A stretch of 55,346 nucleotides of DNA from Heyndrickxia acidiproducens DSM 23148 (GTDB taxonomy: Bacteria > Bacillota > Bacilli > Bacillales > Bacillaceae_C), in contig NZ_KB893994.1 of NCBI RefSeq assembly GCF_000374345.1, positions 1-55,346 of the forward strand. Reading direction: 5' to 3'. The notes under the pieces were generated by a model, which was given only the letters and a program-made list of their open reading frames with translations, was not told the DNA's origin and searched no databases. Below are positions 17,367 to 26,196 of this stretch, one piece after another (the stretch's first letter is position 1; every line of letters starts with the position of its first letter). A program made the position numbers and the translations under genes.

Positions 17367-17867
17367 TCAGCGGTTATCGACTTTTTCAGGATAAAGATCG
17401 TGGTTCATCAGGCGGAAATTCGCCATATCTTCATATTTCGTATCCGGCTTCCCGTAATTGCACCACGGATCAATGGAAATCCCGCCGCGCGGAGTGAACT
17501 TTCCCCATACTTCAATATAACGGGGATCAAGCAGTTGAATCAGGTCATCCATAATGATATTGACACAGTCTTCATGAAAGTCGCCATGGTTCCGGAAACT
17601 GAAAAGATAGAGTTTCAAAGATTTGCTTTCGACAATTTTTATATCCGGTATATACGAAATATACATCGTTGCAAAATCCGGCTGGCCGGTAAGCGGGCAT
17701 AAGCTTGTAAATTCCGGGCAGTTAAATTTTACAAAATAATCCCGGCCTGCATGCAGATTATCAACAGCTTCCAGGACAGCCGGATCATAATCTGCCGGAT
17801 ACTTTGTTTTTTGATTTCCCAACAGCGTTAAATCCTTTAATCCTTCTTCTTGCTTTCTTCCAGACAT
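17367..17867 (-). CDS. queF: NADPH-dependent 7-cyano-7-deazaguanine reductase
   Basis: A 166-residue protein very close to B. subtilis QueF. It reduces preQ0 nitrile to preQ1 amine in queuosine synthesis. The catalytic Cys in [14 protein letters not shown] is residue 57; the signature [20 protein letters not shown] and the T-fold ending ([16 protein letters not shown]) are intact. The ATG at 17867 follows AGGAGG by seven bases; the longer frame would extend into the leader. It is first in a queF-yhhQ operon, and the other queuosine genes (queC, queD, queE) are not in the window. Confidence 0.96.
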   Translation of the reverse strand: MSGRKQEEGLKDLTLLGNQKTKYPADYDPAVLEAVDNLHAGRDYFVKFNCPEFTSLCPLTGQPDFATMYISYIPDIKIVESKSLKLYLFSFRNHGDFHEDCVNIIMDDLIQLLDPRYIEVWGKFTPRGGISIDPWCNYGKPDTKYEDMANFRLMNHDLYPEKVDNR

Positions 17868-17950
17868 AAAAAAACCTCCTGTAAAAAATGTGCCCCGCCA
17901 TTTTTTCCAAGAGAGACCATGCAACCCTGTTTACGAATAAGATGAAAAAA

Positions 17951-18027
17951 ACCACATCCATTATGGATATGGCATAGTTCGTCATTTATCCATAGTTTTT
18001 TATAGAGGGTTTAAGCTATGAACCTCT
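17951..18027 (-). ncRNA. PreQ1-I riboswitch with expression-platform terminator
   Basis: On the minus strand the aptamer (18027-17993) reads AGAGGTTCATAGCTTAAACC, then CTCTATAAAAAACTA. This is the class-I preQ1 form: the P1 stem AGAGG/CCTCT and the A-rich tail that folds back as a pseudoknot, ending in the ACTA of the B. subtilis queC leader. A terminator hairpin follows (complement of 17951-17973, CCATATCCATAATGGATGTGG then T run). Ligand binding should favour termination and so lower queF and yhhQ. The stem could also sequester upstream pairing partners; the mechanism is inferred. Confidence 0.92.
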
Positions 18028-18052
18028 CCCGATCGGGTATGTTCTGTTTCTT

Positions 18053-18081
18053 ATATTAATCAAACTCCTGAAAAATGTAAA
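18053..18081 (-). promoter_or_regulatory. Sigma-A promoter of the queF operon
   Basis: TTTACA (18076-18081) and TAATAT (18053-18058) with a 17-base spacer on the minus strand, about 25 bases before the aptamer. Confidence 0.6.
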
Positions 18082-18118
18082 CCCAAAAAGGATTTTTCGA
18101 ATTCAATTCATTGAGCCT

Positions 18119-18445
18119 TTAGGATTGTACGGCTTTCTCGATGGCTGCTTTGGTAATCGCCGCGTGGTCTTCGTTCCATTGCACTTTTCCATTCTCCAAA
18201 AGAAAAATTTGCGGAGATTCATGGCGGATGCCGAATACTTCTGCCGCCTGGTTTGAAACAGGGCGGTCTTCAATCACCAGAATCTCTGCTGCCGGTATAT
18301 TGGTTTCCTTGACATAGGCCAGAAATTCCTCATGCGCTTTTGCACTGATCGGGCATCTTGAACTATGCTTGAAGAGGAGCCGTTTGCCGCCCTGATCAAT
18401 AAACTGATTCAATTCTTCCACTGTGTGAAGCTGTTCCACTGCCAT
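18119..18445 (-). CDS. ytxJ: Bacillithiol-system thioredoxin-like protein YtxJ
   Basis: A 108-residue cytosolic protein with a thioredoxin fold and a single active-site-type Cys in KHSSRCPIS (Cys31). It matches the DUF2847/YtxJ monothiol bacilliredoxin-like family of bacillithiol-using Firmicutes. It probably helps remove bacillithiol from proteins after oxidative stress. GGGAGGAATC precedes the ATG. It is monocistronic here; in B. subtilis ytxJ sits in a ytxGHJ stress operon, so context differs. Confidence 0.88.
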   Translation of the reverse strand: MAVEQLHTVEELNQFIDQGGKRLLFKHSSRCPISAKAHEEFLAYVKETNIPAAEILVIEDRPVSNQAAEVFGIRHESPQIFLLENGKVQWNEDHAAITKAAIEKAVQS

Positions 18446-18954
18446 TTATAGATTCCTCCCATTTGGTCTTCTTTTGTTTAGTGTATCAAAGTCCTTTACC
18501 GCCATTCACGAAAAATGCTTAAGCGTTTTTTCTTACATCGTTTGCCCGGCCGGAAAGCATAACAGCCAGGCACTGTCGTGATAGCAGGTACGGGCAGCGG
18601 AAGCACGACAATGGCCGTCACCACTCCGGGGGAGATCGCCTCCTTATGCGGTAAGGACGTTTGTTTTAAATCTTGAGCCTCACTGAGTACAAACCAAAAA
18701 TACATTGGAGGCCTGCCAAAGCAGCCAGCTGGATTTTTGCAGCCGGCTGTTTTTAGCGTTTTCGGGCCGGGAAAACAGGGAATATCATTTCTGTGTCTCA
18801 GCGTATTTGCTTGTTTTCTAAGGCAGGCACATCGTTTTGTTTTTACCTGCCTTTTTTACACGCAAAAAATTCCAATTTATTGAAAATTTCACCATAAACT
18901 TCTATACTTGTACCATTATGATTCATGACTTCTTTTTTTGGAAGGAGAATTCTC
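18446..18954. other. Gene-poor stretch with a short glycine-rich coding remnant
   Basis: A plus-strand frame near 18567-18674 (starting after a TAA) reads PGTVVIAGTGSGSTTMAVTT and continues about 16 residues to a stop. It lacks a start or ribosome binding site and looks like a decayed gene piece of unknown family. CAGCCAGCTG (18721-18730) with CAGCCGGCTG (18738-18747) and a T run is a plus-strand terminator-like hairpin behind it. The rest is AT-rich, with the amylase promoter near its end. Confidence 0.3.
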
Positions 18955-20409
18955 TTGGAACGGAATCACACTATTATGCAGTTTTTTGAATGGCATACAC
19001 CGGCTGACGGCAACCATTGGAAACGGCTGAAAGAACTGGCGCCGCAGCTAAAAGCAAATGGGCTTGATTCTGTCTGGCTTCCGCCGGTTACAAAGGGGCA
19101 GTCTGCGCAGGACAACGGATATGGGGTATACGACCATTATGATTTGGGTGAGTTTGATCAAAAAGGCACAATCAAGACAAAATACGGGTCAAAGGAGGAA
19201 CTGCTTGATGCCATTCAAGTATGCCACGAAAACGAAATATCTGTTTATATCGATGTCGTCATGAATCATTTGGCAGGGGCTGACGAGACAGAAACGTTTC
19301 AAGTTGTCGAAGTGGATCCGATGGACAGAAATAAAGAAATATCGGAGCCTTTTGAAATTGAAGGCTGGACAAAATTCAACTATGAAAACCGCCATGGCAA
19401 GTACTCGGATTTTAAATGGAATTACAGCCATTTCAGCGGTACGGACTATGACCAAAAAAACGACCGCAAAGGGATATTCCGCATTGTCGGGGAAAATAAA
19501 CATTGGAATGAGAACGTAGATAACGAGTTTGGAAACTTTGACTATTTAATGTATGCAGACATTGACTATAATCATCCGGACGTAAAAAAAGAAATGGTTT
19601 CCTGGGGAAAGTGGCTTGCCGATACAACTGGCTGTGACGGCTACCGCCTCGATGCCATTAAACATATCAACCACGATTTTATTAAAGAATTTGCCACCGA
19701 ACTGATGGCACACCGCGGCGAGAACTTCTACTTCGTGGGCGAATTCTGGAATCCTCAGCTCGCAGCTTGCCAAAAGTACCTGGACCATGTCGAATTTAAA
19801 ATTGATTTATTTGACGTCGCCTTGCATTATAAACTGCATGAAGCTTCCATTAAGGGGAGAAATTTTGACCTAACCACCATTTTCGACAATACCTTAGTCA
19901 AAACCCACCCGCTCAATGCCGTCACATTTGTTGATAACCATGATTCGCAGCCGGATGAATCACTTGAATCCTGGGTGGAAGACTGGTTTAAACCAAGTGC
20001 TTATGCTTTAATCCTGCTTCGTAAAGACGGCTACCCCTGTGTATTTTACGGGGACTTTTTCGGCATTGGCGGCGATCATCCGATAACAGGCAAAAAAGAC
20101 GCCCTTACACCTTTGCTGTATGCGCGCCAGGAAAAAGCTTACGGTGAACAGGACGACTATTTTGACCATCCCAACACCATCGGCTGGGTACGCCGCGGTG
20201 TTCCGGAAATTGCGCACTCCGGCTGCGCAGTCGTCATTTCAAACGGGGAAGACGGTGAAAAGCGCATGCTAATCGGAAAAGAACGCGCCGGGCAAACCTG
20301 GCATGATATCACCCGCTCAAGAAAAGAACAGATTACAATCGGAAAAGACGGATATGGCGTATTTCCGGTTACAGGGGGCAGCGTTTCGGTATGGGCAGAA
20401 TCCGAATAA
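18955..20409 (+). CDS. Cytoplasmic alpha-amylase (GH13)
   Basis: A 484-residue glycoside hydrolase family 13 enzyme. The four conserved regions are present: DVVMNH; GYRLDAIKH with nucleophile Asp233; FVGEFW with acid/base Glu263; and FVDNHDS with Asp330. It hydrolyses internal alpha-1,4 bonds of starch or maltodextrin. The N-terminus (LERNHTIMQFFEWHTP) enters the catalytic barrel directly with no signal peptide, so it should stay in the cell, like E. coli AmyA and the B. megaterium-type cytoplasmic enzymes. TTG at 18955 is chosen because GGAAGGAGAAT ends about seven bases before it; an upstream ATG lacks one. It probably degrades imported maltodextrins or glycogen. Confidence 0.9.
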   Translation: MERNHTIMQFFEWHTPADGNHWKRLKELAPQLKANGLDSVWLPPVTKGQSAQDNGYGVYDHYDLGEFDQKGTIKTKYGSKEELLDAIQVCHENEISVYIDVVMNHLAGADETETFQVVEVDPMDRNKEISEPFEIEGWTKFNYENRHGKYSDFKWNYSHFSGTDYDQKNDRKGIFRIVGENKHWNENVDNEFGNFDYLMYADIDYNHPDVKKEMVSWGKWLADTTGCDGYRLDAIKHINHDFIKEFATELMAHRGENFYFVGEFWNPQLAACQKYLDHVEFKIDLFDVALHYKLHEASIKGRNFDLTTIFDNTLVKTHPLNAVTFVDNHDSQPDESLESWVEDWFKPSAYALILLRKDGYPCVFYGDFFGIGGDHPITGKKDALTPLLYARQEKAYGEQDDYFDHPNTIGWVRRGVPEIAHSGCAVVISNGEDGEKRMLIGKERAGQTWHDITRSRKEQITIGKDGYGVFPVTGGSVSVWAESE

Positions 20410-21087
20410 GAGAAGAAAGAAGGCTGCCCGGGCTTATGGAGTGTGGTTTCTTATGAAGCTGGCTGCTCCGTTCAATCATCGGTATAGTCACTATGTAAAC
20501 ATCCTGGCGTTGCTGCTTTTTAATTTTTGCCTTGCTATTTTCCGCTGATACTGATAAGATAAAGAAGCGAAATTTGGAAGGCGGATATTCAAAACTTCGA
20601 GTCTTTCCAAGCAGATAATTTTGACCAAGGAAGTTAAGGCCATACGGACAGCCGGGTCAAATGCCGATTGGCAACTTTAGTTGCCTTATTGATTGAGTTA
20701 AAAGCTCAAATTTTATAAGTTGGTTACTTTACAACCGGTGCATCCGCACATCAACTTGTGAAACGGTCAATAAGAGTGGAAAAAGTAATTATTTGCTATA
20801 TAGACTCTGATCCTGTAATGATAGATTTTGAATATTAAAGAGCTTTCTGCCATTATGTCTTCGGACTTTTAGCAGAAGTATCCATATGGCTGCTTTTTAG
20901 CGGGCTGTATTGATGCTTTTTTAATAGGAGAACTTTATCGAGGCAAGTGTTGTGTGCAATGATGATGCATATTACACTTGCTTTTTTTCTTTTTTGAAAA
21001 TAGCAACCATTTATTTTTGTTCACATCACTGCCTGGCTAACATGCCGGCCTTGGTTGTAAAAATCTATGAAGTTAGGAGATTAATGA
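20410..21087 (+). other. Long intergenic region with hairpins and a terminator-like structure ahead of the polyamine genes
   Basis: No convincing gene lies in these 680 bases. Hairpins are GGCAAC-TTTA-GTTGCC (20670-20685), a following TTGAG/CTCAA, and TTCTGC/GCAGAA near 20847-20880. At 20943-20988 GCAAGTGT pairs with ACACTTGC, with further GTGCAAT/ATGATGCAT complementarity inside and seven T after it: a strong intrinsic terminator 100 bases before the next gene. The amylase gene has no closer clear terminator, so this could end that transcript, or it could be an attenuator of the polyamine operon. Confidence 0.5.
20943..20988 (+). terminator. Intrinsic terminator or attenuator before the carboxynorspermidine operon
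   Basis: An eight-base-pair stem, GCAAGTGT/ACACTTGC, followed by TTTTTTT on the plus strand. Its place in a 5' leader leaves open whether it is conditional. Confidence 0.7.
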
Positions 21088-22287
21088 ATGGGAAAAGCAC
21101 TAATTATCGGCTGCGGCGGCGTAGCATCCGTAGCCATCCATAAATGCTGCCAGAACAGCGAAGTATTTGAAGAGATTTGCATTGCAAGCCGGACAAAATC
21201 GAAATGTGATGCCTTAAAAGCCAAACTGGATGGCGGCAAAACGAAAATTACGACGGCACAAGTGGATGCAAATAACGTCGATGAATTAATCGCTTTAATT
21301 GAAGCAGTCAAACCGGACATTGTCATGAACCTGGCGCTGCCTTATCAGGATTTAACGATCATGGATGCCTGCCTGGCAACCAAAACCAATTATTTGGATA
21401 CGGCAAACTATGAACCGGAAGATACGGCAAAGTTTGAATACAAATGGCAATGGGCATACCGTGACCGTTTCAAAGAAGCCGGCATTACAGCCCTTTTAGG
21501 CAGCGGTTTTGATCCCGGTGTCACGAGTGTTTTTGCTGCATACGCCCTGAAGCACCATTTTGATGAAATTGAATACATTGATATTCTTGACTGTAATGCC
21601 GGTGATCATGGCTATCCGTTTGCGACGAATTTTAATCCTGAAATCAATATTCGTGAAGTTTCTGCAAAGGGCAGCTATTGGGAAAACGGCCATTGGGTGG
21701 AGACAGAACCAATGGAAATCAAACGCGTTTATAATTTCCCTGAAATTGGCGAGAAAGATATGTATTTGCTGCATCACGAGGAAATCGAATCACTCGCTTT
21801 AAATATGCCGGGCATTAAACGGATCCGTTTCTTCATGACATTTGGCCAGAGCTATCTGACCCACCTGAAGTGCCTCGAAAATGTCGGCATGACTTCAATT
21901 GAACCCATTGAATTCGAAGGCAAACAAATCGTGCCGCTGCAGTTCTTAAAAGCGGTGCTGCCGGATCCGTCTTCACTCGGGCCGCGTACAAAAGGCAAGA
22001 CGAACATCGGCTGTATTTTCCGCGGCAAAAAGGACGGCAAAGACAAAACGTATTACCTGTACAATGTTTGTGATCATGAAGCATGCTACAAGGAAGTTGG
22101 CTCGCAGGCGGTCTCCTATACGACCGGCGTTCCTGCCATGATCGGCGCCATGATGTTAATGACAGGAACATGGGACCAAAAAGGCGTATTCAATATTGAA
22201 GAGTTTGATCCGGACCCGTTCATGGAAGCACTCAATAAATGGGGTCTGCCATGGAAAGAAAGCTTTGAACCGGAGCTAGTAGAATAA
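21088..22287 (+). CDS. Carboxynorspermidine/carboxyspermidine dehydrogenase (saccharopine dehydrogenase family)
   Basis: A 399-residue NADPH-dependent reductase with an N-terminal Rossmann motif (ALIIGCGGVASVAIHK). It matches the Lys1-like family that condenses aspartate semialdehyde with a diamine. In Vibrio and Campylobacter this gives carboxynorspermidine or carboxyspermidine. Further signatures are ANYEPEDTAKFEYKWQW near residue 110 and LLGSGFDPGVTSVFAAYA near 135-150. The product should be decarboxylated by the protein of the next gene, which starts two bases after this stop, so the pair is an operon for the SAM-independent polyamine route. Saccharopine or lysine chemistry is the alternative but does not fit the partner. 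GTTAGGAGA precedes the ATG. Confidence 0.88.
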   Translation: MGKALIIGCGGVASVAIHKCCQNSEVFEEICIASRTKSKCDALKAKLDGGKTKITTAQVDANNVDELIALIEAVKPDIVMNLALPYQDLTIMDACLATKTNYLDTANYEPEDTAKFEYKWQWAYRDRFKEAGITALLGSGFDPGVTSVFAAYALKHHFDEIEYIDILDCNAGDHGYPFATNFNPEINIREVSAKGSYWENGHWVETEPMEIKRVYNFPEIGEKDMYLLHHEEIESLALNMPGIKRIRFFMTFGQSYLTHLKCLENVGMTSIEPIEFEGKQIVPLQFLKAVLPDPSSLGPRTKGKTNIGCIFRGKKDGKDKTYYLYNVCDHEACYKEVGSQAVSYTTGVPAMIGAMMLMTGTWDQKGVFNIEEFDPDPFMEALNKWGLPWKESFEPELVE

Positions 22288-22289
22288 AG

Positions 22290-23417
22290 ATGAAATTTGA
22301 AGAAGTGCCTACCCCATGTTATGTTGTCAATGAAGGCCTTTTAGAAAAAAATTTAAAAATCTTGAACGGCGTGATGGAGCGTACAGGTTGTAAAATTGTG
22401 CTGGCGCAAAAAGCCTTTTCAATGTATACGATGTATCCGCTCATTGGAAAGTATATAAGTGGAACGACGGCAAGCGGCTTATACGAGGCGCGGCTTGGTT
22501 ACGAAGAAATGGGAAAAGAAAACCATGTCTTTTCCGCAGCCTATCGTGAAGATGAAATTGACGAGATCATCTCGATTTGTGACCATATCATTTTTAATTC
22601 GTTTTCACAACTTGAGAAATTTAAAGACAAGGTGCTCAAAGCCGGTAAAAAAGCCGGCTTGCGCATCAATCCCGAGTGTTCCACGCAGGCTGGTCATGCC
22701 ATCTATGACCCTTGTTCGCCAGGTTCCCGCTTTGGCGCGACATTAGAACATTTCCGCCCTGAATCGCTTGAAGGAGTTACCGGGTTGCATTTCCATACCC
22801 TTTGCCAGCAAAACGCAGATGATTTGGAAACAACTTTAAAAGCCGTAGAAGAAAAATTCGGCCCATGGCTTCCGCAAATGGAATGGATTAATTTTGGCGG
22901 CGGCCACCATATCACAAGGGAAGACTATGACATTCCGCTGCTGGAAAAATGTATCCGCAGCATGCAGGAGAAATACGGTTTGGAAGTTTATCTCGAACCG
23001 GGAGAAGCTGTTGCGCTGAATGCAGGCTTTCTGGTTACGACGGTACTTGATACGCTTCAAAACGGTATGGGGATTGCCATTCTTGACACATCCGCATCCT
23101 GCCATATGCCGGACGTGCTGGAAATGCCTTACCGCCCGCCTCTGCTCGGATCGGGCAAAGCAGGAGAGAAACCATTTACGTACCGGCTCGGCGGCCAGAC
23201 CTGCCTTGCGGGTGATGTAATCGGGGATTATTCTTTCGATGAGCCTTTAAAATGCGGCGACCGTCTGGTTTTCGGTGATATGGCCATCTATACGATGGTT
23301 AAAAATACGACATTTAATGGCATGCCGCTCCCGGCTATAGCCGTCCAGGATCAAAATGGCGACTGCCAGGTTATCCGGGAATTTGGTTATGAGGATTTTA
23401 AGATGCGGCTGGCTTAA
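22290..23417 (+). CDS. nspC: Carboxynorspermidine/carboxyspermidine decarboxylase
   Basis: A 375-residue PLP enzyme of the alanine-racemase-fold (fold III) decarboxylase group. The Schiff-base lysine is in KIVLAQKAFSMY (Lys41), the PLP phosphate loop is around EWINFGGGHH, EPGEAV lies near 235, and the catalytic Cys is in the ASCHMPD motif near 270. It removes CO2 from carboxy(nor)spermidine to give spermidine or norspermidine. It is translationally linked to the dehydrogenase gene (stop-to-start gap of two bases, GGAGCTAG as ribosome binding site inside the previous gene). Terminator at 23453. Confidence 0.92.
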   Translation: MKFEEVPTPCYVVNEGLLEKNLKILNGVMERTGCKIVLAQKAFSMYTMYPLIGKYISGTTASGLYEARLGYEEMGKENHVFSAAYREDEIDEIISICDHIIFNSFSQLEKFKDKVLKAGKKAGLRINPECSTQAGHAIYDPCSPGSRFGATLEHFRPESLEGVTGLHFHTLCQQNADDLETTLKAVEEKFGPWLPQMEWINFGGGHHITREDYDIPLLEKCIRSMQEKYGLEVYLEPGEAVALNAGFLVTTVLDTLQNGMGIAILDTSASCHMPDVLEMPYRPPLLGSGKAGEKPFTYRLGGQTCLAGDVIGDYSFDEPLKCGDRLVFGDMAIYTMVKNTTFNGMPLPAIAVQDQNGDCQVIREFGYEDFKMRLA

Positions 23418-23452
23418 TTGTCCATGTTAATCAAACGTTTGATTAATATCAA

Positions 23453-23494
23453 AGCCGGGGTTCTGCTTTAAAAAAGCAGGACCCCGGCTATTTT
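23453..23494 (+). terminator. Terminator of the polyamine operon
   Basis: AGCCGGGGTTCTGCTT pairs almost perfectly with AAGCAGGACCCCGGCT, followed by ATTTTAC. Confidence 0.8.
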
Positions 23495-23560
23495 ACTAAT
23501 GATGAATATAAAGACAGCTTCCAGTTTAATTCAACTATCCGGCCTTGATGATCCAAGAAG

Positions 23561-25066
23561 TTAATGATAAACCGGCAATTTTTCGCTTAGTCCAAGCGTA
23601 TGTGCCGTTGAAGTAAAAATGTTATCGAATAGCTCCGGATTTTCTCCTAATGGCACGCCATAGGAAGGAACCATTTCTTTGATTTTCGGTTCCCATGTTT
23701 TTATATACTGCGGGAAGCATTTTTTAATGACTTCAAGCATTACATGAACAGCGGTAGATGCACCCGGGGAAGCGCCGAGCAATGCAGCGATTGATCCATC
23801 TGCGGCACTTACAACTTCCGTGCCGAATTGGAGTGTTCCCTTGCCTCTGGCTGCCGTATCTTTAATTACTTGTACACGCTGCCCTGCTACCACTATATCC
23901 CAGTCTTCGCTTCTGGCGCTTGGGACAAACGCCCGTAACGCTTCGATACGTTTTTCTTTCGATAATAAAACTTGTTGAATTAAGTATTTTGTCAATGGTG
24001 CATTTTTTGCACCTGCCGCTAACATGGTAAAGACATTATTCGGTTTTACGGAACCCAATAAATCCAAGTTTGAACCCGTTTTCAGAAACTTAGGTGAGAA
24101 GCCGGCAAACGGTCCAAACAGTAATGACTTTTTGTTGTCGATATAGCGTGTATCAAGATGCGGAACAGACATTGGAGGTGCACCGACTGCAGCTTTGCCG
24201 TACACTTTTGCATGGTGCTTTGCGATTACTTCCGGATTGTTGCATACCAGGAATAATCCGCTTACAGGGAATCCCCCAATATGCTTACTTTCAGGAATAC
24301 CGGTTTTTTGCAGTAAAGGCAGGCTTCCGCCACCGGCACCGATAAAGACAAATTTCGCAGTCCGGTACTCAAGTTTCCCGCTATCACTATACACTTTTAC
24401 TTCCCACAAACCGTCTTTTGTTCGTTTAATATCTTCAACTTTATGTCTATAGTTGATCTCCACGTTTTTATTCTTTAAGTGCGCAAATAACATCCGGGTC
24501 AAAGCGCCAAAGTTGACATCCGTTCCAGCATCATTTTTTGTTGCCGCCATGGGTTCTTTCGATGTACGGCCTTCCATGATGAGCGGAATCCATTTTTTCA
24601 GCTTTTGAGGGTCATCGGAAAATTCCATTCCTTTAAACAGCGGATAATTTGACAGCGCTTTAAATCTTTTCTTTAAAAAAGCCACATTTTGCTCTCCTTG
24701 CACTAAACTCATATGTGGCAATGGCCTGATAAAGTCATGCGGGTTACGGATCAGCTCATGTTTGACAAGGTAAGACCAAAACTGCCTTGATACTTGAAAC
24801 TGTTCATTAACTTTAATTGCTTTACTAATATCTAAAGATCCATCCGGTTTCTCAACAGTATAATTAAGCTCACATAATGCAGAGTGCCCTGTTCCCGCAT
24901 TATTCCATTCATTAGAGCTTTCCTTGCCTGCCTGGTCAAGTTTCTCAAAGACTGTAAGCTTCCAGTCGGGCGCTAATTCTTTCAGGATTGTCCCCAATGT
25001 CGCACTCATGATACCGGCACCAATCAGGATAACCTCTGTTTTCGTTTTATTTTCCCCATTGCTCAT
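23561..25066 (-). CDS. mqo: Malate:quinone oxidoreductase
   Basis: A 501-residue FAD flavoprotein. It begins with a dinucleotide-binding motif ([15 protein letters not shown]) and shows the MQO signatures [19 protein letters not shown] near 55 and [13 protein letters not shown] near 320. It is a peripheral membrane enzyme oxidising malate to oxaloacetate and passing electrons to menaquinone, which bypasses NAD-malate dehydrogenase. The ATG at 25066 is preferred over 25075 because AAAGGG sits nine bases upstream of it and would overlap the other. A TATAAT box (25170-25175) with an imperfect -35 precedes a leader of about 95 bases. Confidence 0.95.
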   Translation of the reverse strand: MSNGENKTKTEVILIGAGIMSATLGTILKELAPDWKLTVFEKLDQAGKESSNEWNNAGTGHSALCELNYTVEKPDGSLDISKAIKVNEQFQVSRQFWSYLVKHELIRNPHDFIRPLPHMSLVQGEQNVAFLKKRFKALSNYPLFKGMEFSDDPQKLKKWIPLIMEGRTSKEPMAATKNDAGTDVNFGALTRMLFAHLKNKNVEINYRHKVEDIKRTKDGLWEVKVYSDSGKLEYRTAKFVFIGAGGGSLPLLQKTGIPESKHIGGFPVSGLFLVCNNPEVIAKHHAKVYGKAAVGAPPMSVPHLDTRYIDNKKSLLFGPFAGFSPKFLKTGSNLDLLGSVKPNNVFTMLAAGAKNAPLTKYLIQQVLLSKEKRIEALRAFVPSARSEDWDIVVAGQRVQVIKDTAARGKGTLQFGTEVVSAADGSIAALLGASPGASTAVHVMLEVIKKCFPQYIKTWEPKIKEMVPSYGVPLGENPELFDNIFTSTAHTLGLSEKLPVYH

Positions 25067-25330
25067 CTTTAACATCCCTTTTTTTAAGATTTACAGAAAG
25101 GATACAGACACTCCTTTTGACATCACACCAAGCCAACGGTCAACATTGTCCTGCACCTTTCCCATATCCATTATACCCTAATCATAGTTTATCAAAATTG
25201 TGTATAAATTATAATATATATTTTTATAGTTTCTGATGATCAGGGGAAAAATATTATATATTTTTCTTAGCTGTTTAATCTCCTAATTTGCAAAACGGCT
25301 ATGCACGCCGGCTCCATCCTAAAAAACGTC

Positions 25331-25810
25331 CTACTTATGGTACGGTTCACCCCGGATAATCCGAAATGCCCGGTATATCTGTTCGACCAATATCAGGCGC
25401 ATCAATTGGTGCGGGAAGGTCATTTTCGAGAAAGAGAGGCTTTCGTTGCCGCGTTGCATGACATCGCGGCTTAAGCCAAGAGAGCCGCCGATAACGAAGG
25501 CGATTTTGCTTTTTCCGTATGTGGCCAAATGGTCGATACCTGCCGCCAGATCTTCCGAAGTTTTCATTTTTCCTTCAATGGCGAGCGTGATGACATAAGT
25601 ATCCGGGCTGATTTTGTCCAGGATCCGCTTGCCTTCTTTCTGTTTCACAATTTCCATTTCAGCGTCGCTTAATACTTCCGGCGCCTTTTCATCTGCGACT
25701 TCTATAATTTCTACTTTTGCGTAAGCCGATAAACGTTTTACATACTCTTCAATGCCCTGTTTCAGATACTTTTCTTTTAATTTTCCAACTGCCACAATTG
25801 AGATATTCAC
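25331..25810 (-). CDS. rlmH: 23S rRNA (pseudouridine-1915-N3) methyltransferase
   Basis: A full-length 159-residue SPOUT-family protein (YbeA/OrfX; yydA in B. subtilis). The knotted C-terminal SAM-binding region ([15 protein letters not shown], then [13 protein letters not shown]) and the C-terminal YHK are intact. It methylates pseudouridine 1915 in helix 69 of assembled 70S ribosomes. This locus is also the attachment site of staphylococcal SCC elements, whose core overlaps the gene's 3' end; no insertion is seen there here. The upstream region carries DnaA boxes. Confidence 0.97.
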   Translation of the reverse strand: MNISIVAVGKLKEKYLKQGIEEYVKRLSAYAKVEIIEVADEKAPEVLSDAEMEIVKQKEGKRILDKISPDTYVITLAIEGKMKTSEDLAAGIDHLATYGKSKIAFVIGGSLGLSRDVMQRGNESLSFSKMTFPHQLMRLILVEQIYRAFRIIRGEPYHK

Positions 25811-25848
25811 AATTTACCCCCACTTTACTAACAGGCTATCTACATGAG

Positions 25849-26112
25849 TTATCCACATATCCACAAAAATTATCCACATTTTGTGTAGGAATGCTCGTTC
25901 CCCACAAGATATATTCTTTACAATTTCACTATGTACAGGCTGTAGATATCCTATTTTTCGAGCAATTTCTGCAAAACCTTAGTTTTTTTACATCATTTTA
26001 TTCTAAATATTCCTCAAAAGGCGTTCTCTTTTCCAAAAACTCCGCTGGAATGGATGACACCAGATCTGAACTGATTAATCCACATCTTCAAACTGGCAGG
26101 TGATTATCCACA
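25849..26112. promoter_or_regulatory. DnaA-box cluster upstream of rlmH
   Basis: Perfect TTATCCACA occurs at 25849-25857, 25870-25878 and 26104-26112, with ATATCCACA at 25857-25865 and a weaker reverse-strand box near 26125. The first three lie in 30 bases with regular spacing. B. subtilis has an oriC-proximal DnaA-box cluster at yydA, its rlmH, that helps restrain initiation; position and composition agree. The gap 25811-26196 has no gene. Confidence 0.82.
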
Positions 26113-26154
26113 ACTCTGGACTAAATTGTGAACAACTTTTAAAAAATTTGTACA

Positions 26155-26196
26155 AGGAAAAAGGAAAAGCATAAGCGCCTTTCCTTTTCCTTGCGA
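26155..26196 (-). terminator. Terminator of htrA
   Basis: AAGGAAAAGGAAAGGCGC can fold onto GCTTTTCCTTTTTCCTT on the minus strand directly after the stop. Confidence 0.65.

Noticed and set aside
18496..18705. A 69-codon minus-strand gene
   Set aside because: Its Pro/Val/Thr-rich middle is the reverse of the glycine-rich plus-strand frame; it has no start signal.
25331..25480. SCC-type attachment site use in rlmH
   Set aside because: The gene's 3' end is intact and followed by mqo's leader; no recombinase or second att copy is seen.
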